From Chloroflexota bacterium (GTDB lineage Bacteria > Chloroflexota > Dehalococcoidia > Lucifugimonadales > CATQGZ01): 8,726 nucleotides of DNA. Where the stretch lies: the NCBI GenBank assembly GCA_027624995.1, contig JAQBTI010000088.1, positions 1 through 8,726 of the forward strand, in the 5' to 3' direction. Below the pieces are notes generated by a model. The model did not search any database. It had not been told where the DNA came from and was given only the letters and a program-made list of their open reading frames with translations. How positions within the stretch are numbered: the stretch's first letter is position 1; the number at the start of each line of letters is the position of its first letter. Shown here one piece after another: positions 6,465 through 8,726 of the stretch. The position numbers and the translations under genes are program-made.

Positions 6465-6498
6465 GCCCTTACCTCAATCCTCTCTCGGTGGGAGAGAC
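6465..6498. repeat. Pyrimidine/purine intergenic palindrome, copy C
   Basis: TCTCTC (6481-6486) pairs with GAGAGA (6492-6497) over a 5-base loop, preceded by a C/T-rich CGCCCTTACCTCAATCC stretch as in copies A and B. It lies in the convergent gap just after the stop codon of the minus-strand propeller gene, where it could also help end that transcript. Confidence 0.4.
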
Positions 6499-6505
6499 GG
6501 CAAGT

Positions 6506-7831
6506 TTAGCGCGGAGACCAGATTCCCAGGGTGCCCTCGGCGATCGGCCGCACGGGCGGGCTCGGGTCCGAGTCCATAACGTAGATCTTAGGCTGCTCAT
6601 CGGTCTGGGCCGAGCTATAGGAGGCTGACACGGCCTCGTCGTACAGCCGTCCGGCGAAGACGAGCGAGCGGCTGTCCGGCGACCAGAGCGAGTGCGAGTA
6701 CGCATACTGGTCGAAGAACTGGAACAGTGTCAACTGGTCGATCGTCGGCACAAAGTCGACCAGGGGCCACCTACTGCCATCGGAAACATCCAACATCGTC
6801 CATCGGAGTACGCCGTTCGTGCTGGCTGGCGAAACGTAGGCGATCTTGGAACCGTCGGGAGACCAGAAGTAAGAAATCACCGCGTCCCCTACCTGCATCG
6901 GCTCCTTCTCGCCTGAGCCGCTCTGATAGATAGTCAGCCCTGAATGCACGCCGACAACTAGGCCGAGGTATTGGAAGCCGGCCTTGGGTCCGCCGACGGC
7001 GAGCCGCTTTCCGTCAGGCGACCATAGGAACGTCGCATCGCCATCGACGTCGGCTATGTGTTCTGCTCCCGAGAGTCCGTCCGGGGTCACTTCCGCGCTG
7101 AACAGTGAGAAGCCGCCGTCCTGATCTTGAGCGAGAACCGTGACCTCGCTCGTGCCGGGCTGCCAGGCGGGGACCCTGTAGCCCGCAGATTGAATACCGA
7201 GGGACCGCACTTCGACCGCCGCCGGAAGGGCGTTCAACAGGAAGTGGCTATCGGCTCGATGCGCCAGCAGGTGCTGGGAGTCGGACGACCATGACATCCA
7301 AAGGGGTCCGTTCTCCAGGACCCTGCCGGGAGCGTGCTCGTCGTCCACCGTGTCGATGAAGAGCCCCAGATTCCCGCTTTGCGAGGCGATGAACGCCAAG
7401 CGCTTGCCGTCCGGCGACCACATCGCGTAGTGGAACACCCCTGCGGCGATACCCGCTGCCTCCGCAGAGTGAAGCACGACCGATTCTCCGGAGGCCACGT
7501 CCAGCATCTGCAGGAGCATCAGGGGATTACTCCCGGGTACTTCCTTCACCTCAGTGTAGACGAGCCTTCGACTGTTCGGAGACCAAGTCGGCCAGGCGAA
7601 TAGCTGCTGGTCTGACCCAGACATCGGCGTTAACATCCTGGCCTCAGTACCGTCCGGCTTGACGAGCTGGATACGCGCCTCCGTGTCGACGAAGGCGATG
7701 AGGTTCACTGTGATTTTCGGCGGCAGCGGCTCCCTGGCCGAGCCGAACCGCTCTTGTCCGGCGAGCACCGAGATGGTCACCAGGACGGCTGTGAGGGCGA
7801 CGATGCCGGAATAGAGTCTGGTGGAGGCCAA
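6506..7831 (-). CDS. Exported PD40/TolB-like beta-propeller protein
   Basis: A 441-residue protein with an N-terminal hydrophobic segment (about 8-24; possible cleavage after VLA at 24, no lipobox cysteine), so probably secreted or membrane-anchored with the propeller outside. It is built of WD40-like PD40 repeats marked by WSPD-type motifs at Trp83, Trp138, Trp181, Trp223 (WQP, degenerate), Trp270, Trp323, Trp383 and Trp438, about 42-60 residues apart. The last motif ends the protein at GIWSPR, while the mature N-terminus supplies the missing half-repeat (LIAFVDTEARIQLVKPDG, 44-61). This suggests a ring closed by its two ends, with about eight blades. PD40 propellers usually bind proteins or glycans; no catalytic residues are seen. 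The start is TTG at 7831, 17 bases after the nadC stop, with weak GGCGAG; no in-frame ATG or GTG preserves the signal segment. It is likely co-transcribed with nadC. Confidence 0.86.
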   Translation of the reverse strand: MASTRLYSGIVALTAVLVTISVLAGQERFGSAREPLPPKITVNLIAFVDTEARIQLVKPDGTEARMLTPMSGSDQQLFAWPTWSPNSRRLVYTEVKEVPGSNPLMLLQMLDVASGESVVLHSAEAAGIAAGVFHYAMWSPDGKRLAFIASQSGNLGLFIDTVDDEHAPGRVLENGPLWMSWSSDSQHLLAHRADSHFLLNALPAAVEVRSLGIQSAGYRVPAWQPGTSEVTVLAQDQDGGFSLFSAEVTPDGLSGAEHIADVDGDATFLWSPDGKRLAVGGPKAGFQYLGLVVGVHSGLTIYQSGSGEKEPMQVGDAVISYFWSPDGSKIAYVSPASTNGVLRWTMLDVSDGSRWPLVDFVPTIDQLTLFQFFDQYAYSHSLWSPDSRSLVFAGRLYDEAVSASYSSAQTDEQPKIYVMDSDPSPPVRPIAEGTLGIWSPR

Positions 7832-7848
7832 TATCGGTGCTCGCCGGA

Positions 7849-8697
7849 CTACCCGGTCAGCTCAAGGCCGATGTCCAGGGCCCGCGACGAGTGAGTGAGG
7901 GCGCCGACGGAGATCAGGTCGACGCCGGTCGCCGCCACCTCTCGGACGTTTTCCAACGACATCCGCCCGGAAGCCTCAGTTAATGCTTTCCCTTTCGCCA
8001 ACCTAACGGCCGTAGCCATCTCGGAAATGGCCATGTTGTCGAACAGCAGGATATCCGCGCCGGCTTCGAGCGCCTCTTCGACCTGCGCCAGGTCCTCGAC
8101 CTCGACCTCGATCTTGAGCGTGTGGGGTGCGTTGGCCCTCGCCTTCTGGACTACGTCAGCGAGGGTGGCCCCCTGAGCGCGCAGGGCGTCGATGTGGTTG
8201 TCTTTTATGAGGACCCCGTCGCCCAGGTTCCGGCGATGGTTGACCCCGCCGCCCGCGACGACCGCTTGCTTCTCCAGGGTCCGTAGTCCGGGAGTCGTCT
8301 TTCGAGTGTCGAGGATTCGGGCTTCGTACCCGGCAATTTCACGGACGTATTTGGATGTCTCGGTGGCGATGCCGCTGAGCCTCCTTACGAAGTTCAGCGC
8401 CGTACGCTCGGCTGACAGGATGGCGGAAAGCTGACCGGCGACCGAGCCAATCGCGATGCCGGGCTCGAGACCAGCCCCTTCAGGCAGATCGGCATGCGTT
8501 TCGACATCCGGATTGACGCGGCGAAAGACGGCCAGAGCTACCTCCAGCCCAGACAAGACACCACCCTCCTCTGCCACGAAGCGCGCCCGACCCATCAGTC
8601 CGTCTGGAATCAGAGATCTGGTGGTGACGTCGCCGCCCTGGAGGTCCTCGGCCAGGGCCCGGTCTATTATCGCTTCGGTCTCCGGCGTTATCGCCAA
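7849..8697 (-). CDS. nadC: Nicotinate-nucleotide pyrophosphorylase (quinolinate phosphoribosyltransferase)
   Basis: A 282-residue cytosolic enzyme converting quinolinate and phosphoribosyl pyrophosphate to nicotinate mononucleotide, CO2 and pyrophosphate in de novo NAD synthesis. The full family pattern is present: ALAEDLQGGDVTT (14-26), GVLSGLEVA (46-54), ERTALNFVRRLSGIAT (97-112), DTRKTTPGLRTLEKQAVVAG (130-149), the basic substrate-binding HRRNLGD (154-160), LIKDNH (163-168), IEVEVE (196-201), LLFDN (217-221), EASG (241-244) and ISVGALTHS (262-270). Length is typical and no key residue is missing. The start is TTG at 8697, five bases after GGAG. No ATG, GTG or TTG lies in frame in the remaining 29 bases of the window, though a start beyond the edge cannot be excluded. 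Genes usually grouped with it (nadA, nadB) would lie upstream, outside the window. It is followed 17 bases later by the propeller gene. Confidence 0.97.
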   Translation of the reverse strand: MAITPETEAIIDRALAEDLQGGDVTTRSLIPDGLMGRARFVAEEGGVLSGLEVALAVFRRVNPDVETHADLPEGAGLEPGIAIGSVAGQLSAILSAERTALNFVRRLSGIATETSKYVREIAGYEARILDTRKTTPGLRTLEKQAVVAGGGVNHRRNLGDGVLIKDNHIDALRAQGATLADVVQKARANAPHTLKIEVEVEDLAQVEEALEAGADILLFDNMAISEMATAVRLAKGKALTEASGRMSLENVREVAATGVDLISVGALTHSSRALDIGLELTG

Positions 8698-8702
8698 AGT
8701 GA

Positions 8703-8706
8703 CTCC
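8703..8706 (-). promoter_or_regulatory. Ribosome binding site supporting the nadC TTG start
   Basis: GGAG on the minus strand, within ATACCGGAG, is five bases upstream of TTG at 8697 and is the main reason for accepting this non-ATG start. Confidence 0.5.
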
Positions 8707-8726
8707 GGTATCTGATAGTCGTAGGG

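Noticed and set aside
1..8726. Mobile element, CRISPR or defence island.
   Set aside because: No transposase, integrase, direct-repeat array, target-site duplication or nuclease-like gene is present; gene content is metabolic and membrane-related.

Overview
The window is bacterial, GC-rich and densely coded, with six confident protein-coding genes and no rRNA, tRNA, transposase or CRISPR array. Two minus-strand genes (nadC and its neighbour) appear to start at TTG. An intergenic palindrome at 1805-1863 belongs to a dispersed type that I associate with genomes or metagenome bins of Chloroflexota (SAR202/Dehalococcoidia-like), although similar elements occur in other phyla. I therefore suggest an uncultivated Chloroflexota-like bacterium, with low certainty.

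Layout: (1) 40-1758 (+) is a CocE/NonD-type serine hydrolase. (2) 1759-1904 is a convergent gap holding the REP-like palindrome. (3) 4458 down to 1905 (-) is a two-gene operon with a short overlap: carboxynorspermidine decarboxylase (nspC), then a DUF3326-family protein of unknown function. (4) 4459-4896 is a 438-base divergent control region with a candidate promoter on each strand and a predicted leader of about 250 nt on the nspC side. (5) 4897-6436 (+) carries a small DUF4178 protein and a membrane protein with duplicated DUF350 domains. (6) 6437-6505 is a convergent gap with two hairpins. (7) 8697 down to 6506 (-) is nadC (quinolinate phosphoribosyltransferase) followed by an exported PD40/TolB-like beta-propeller.

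The most interesting part is 1905-6436. A polyamine decarboxylase is co-transcribed with an uncharacterised DUF3326 protein and placed head-to-head with DUF4178-DUF350. From memory, DUF350 and DUF4178 genes recur near polyamine-synthase-like and PspA-like genes; E. coli yjfL (DUF350), for example, lies near a PspA homologue and a glutathionylspermidine-synthase-like gene. This locus may be a compact version of such a polyamine and envelope module with DUF3326 as an added component. The functional link is inference. nadC supplies nicotinate mononucleotide for NAD synthesis; its link to the downstream propeller is positional only.
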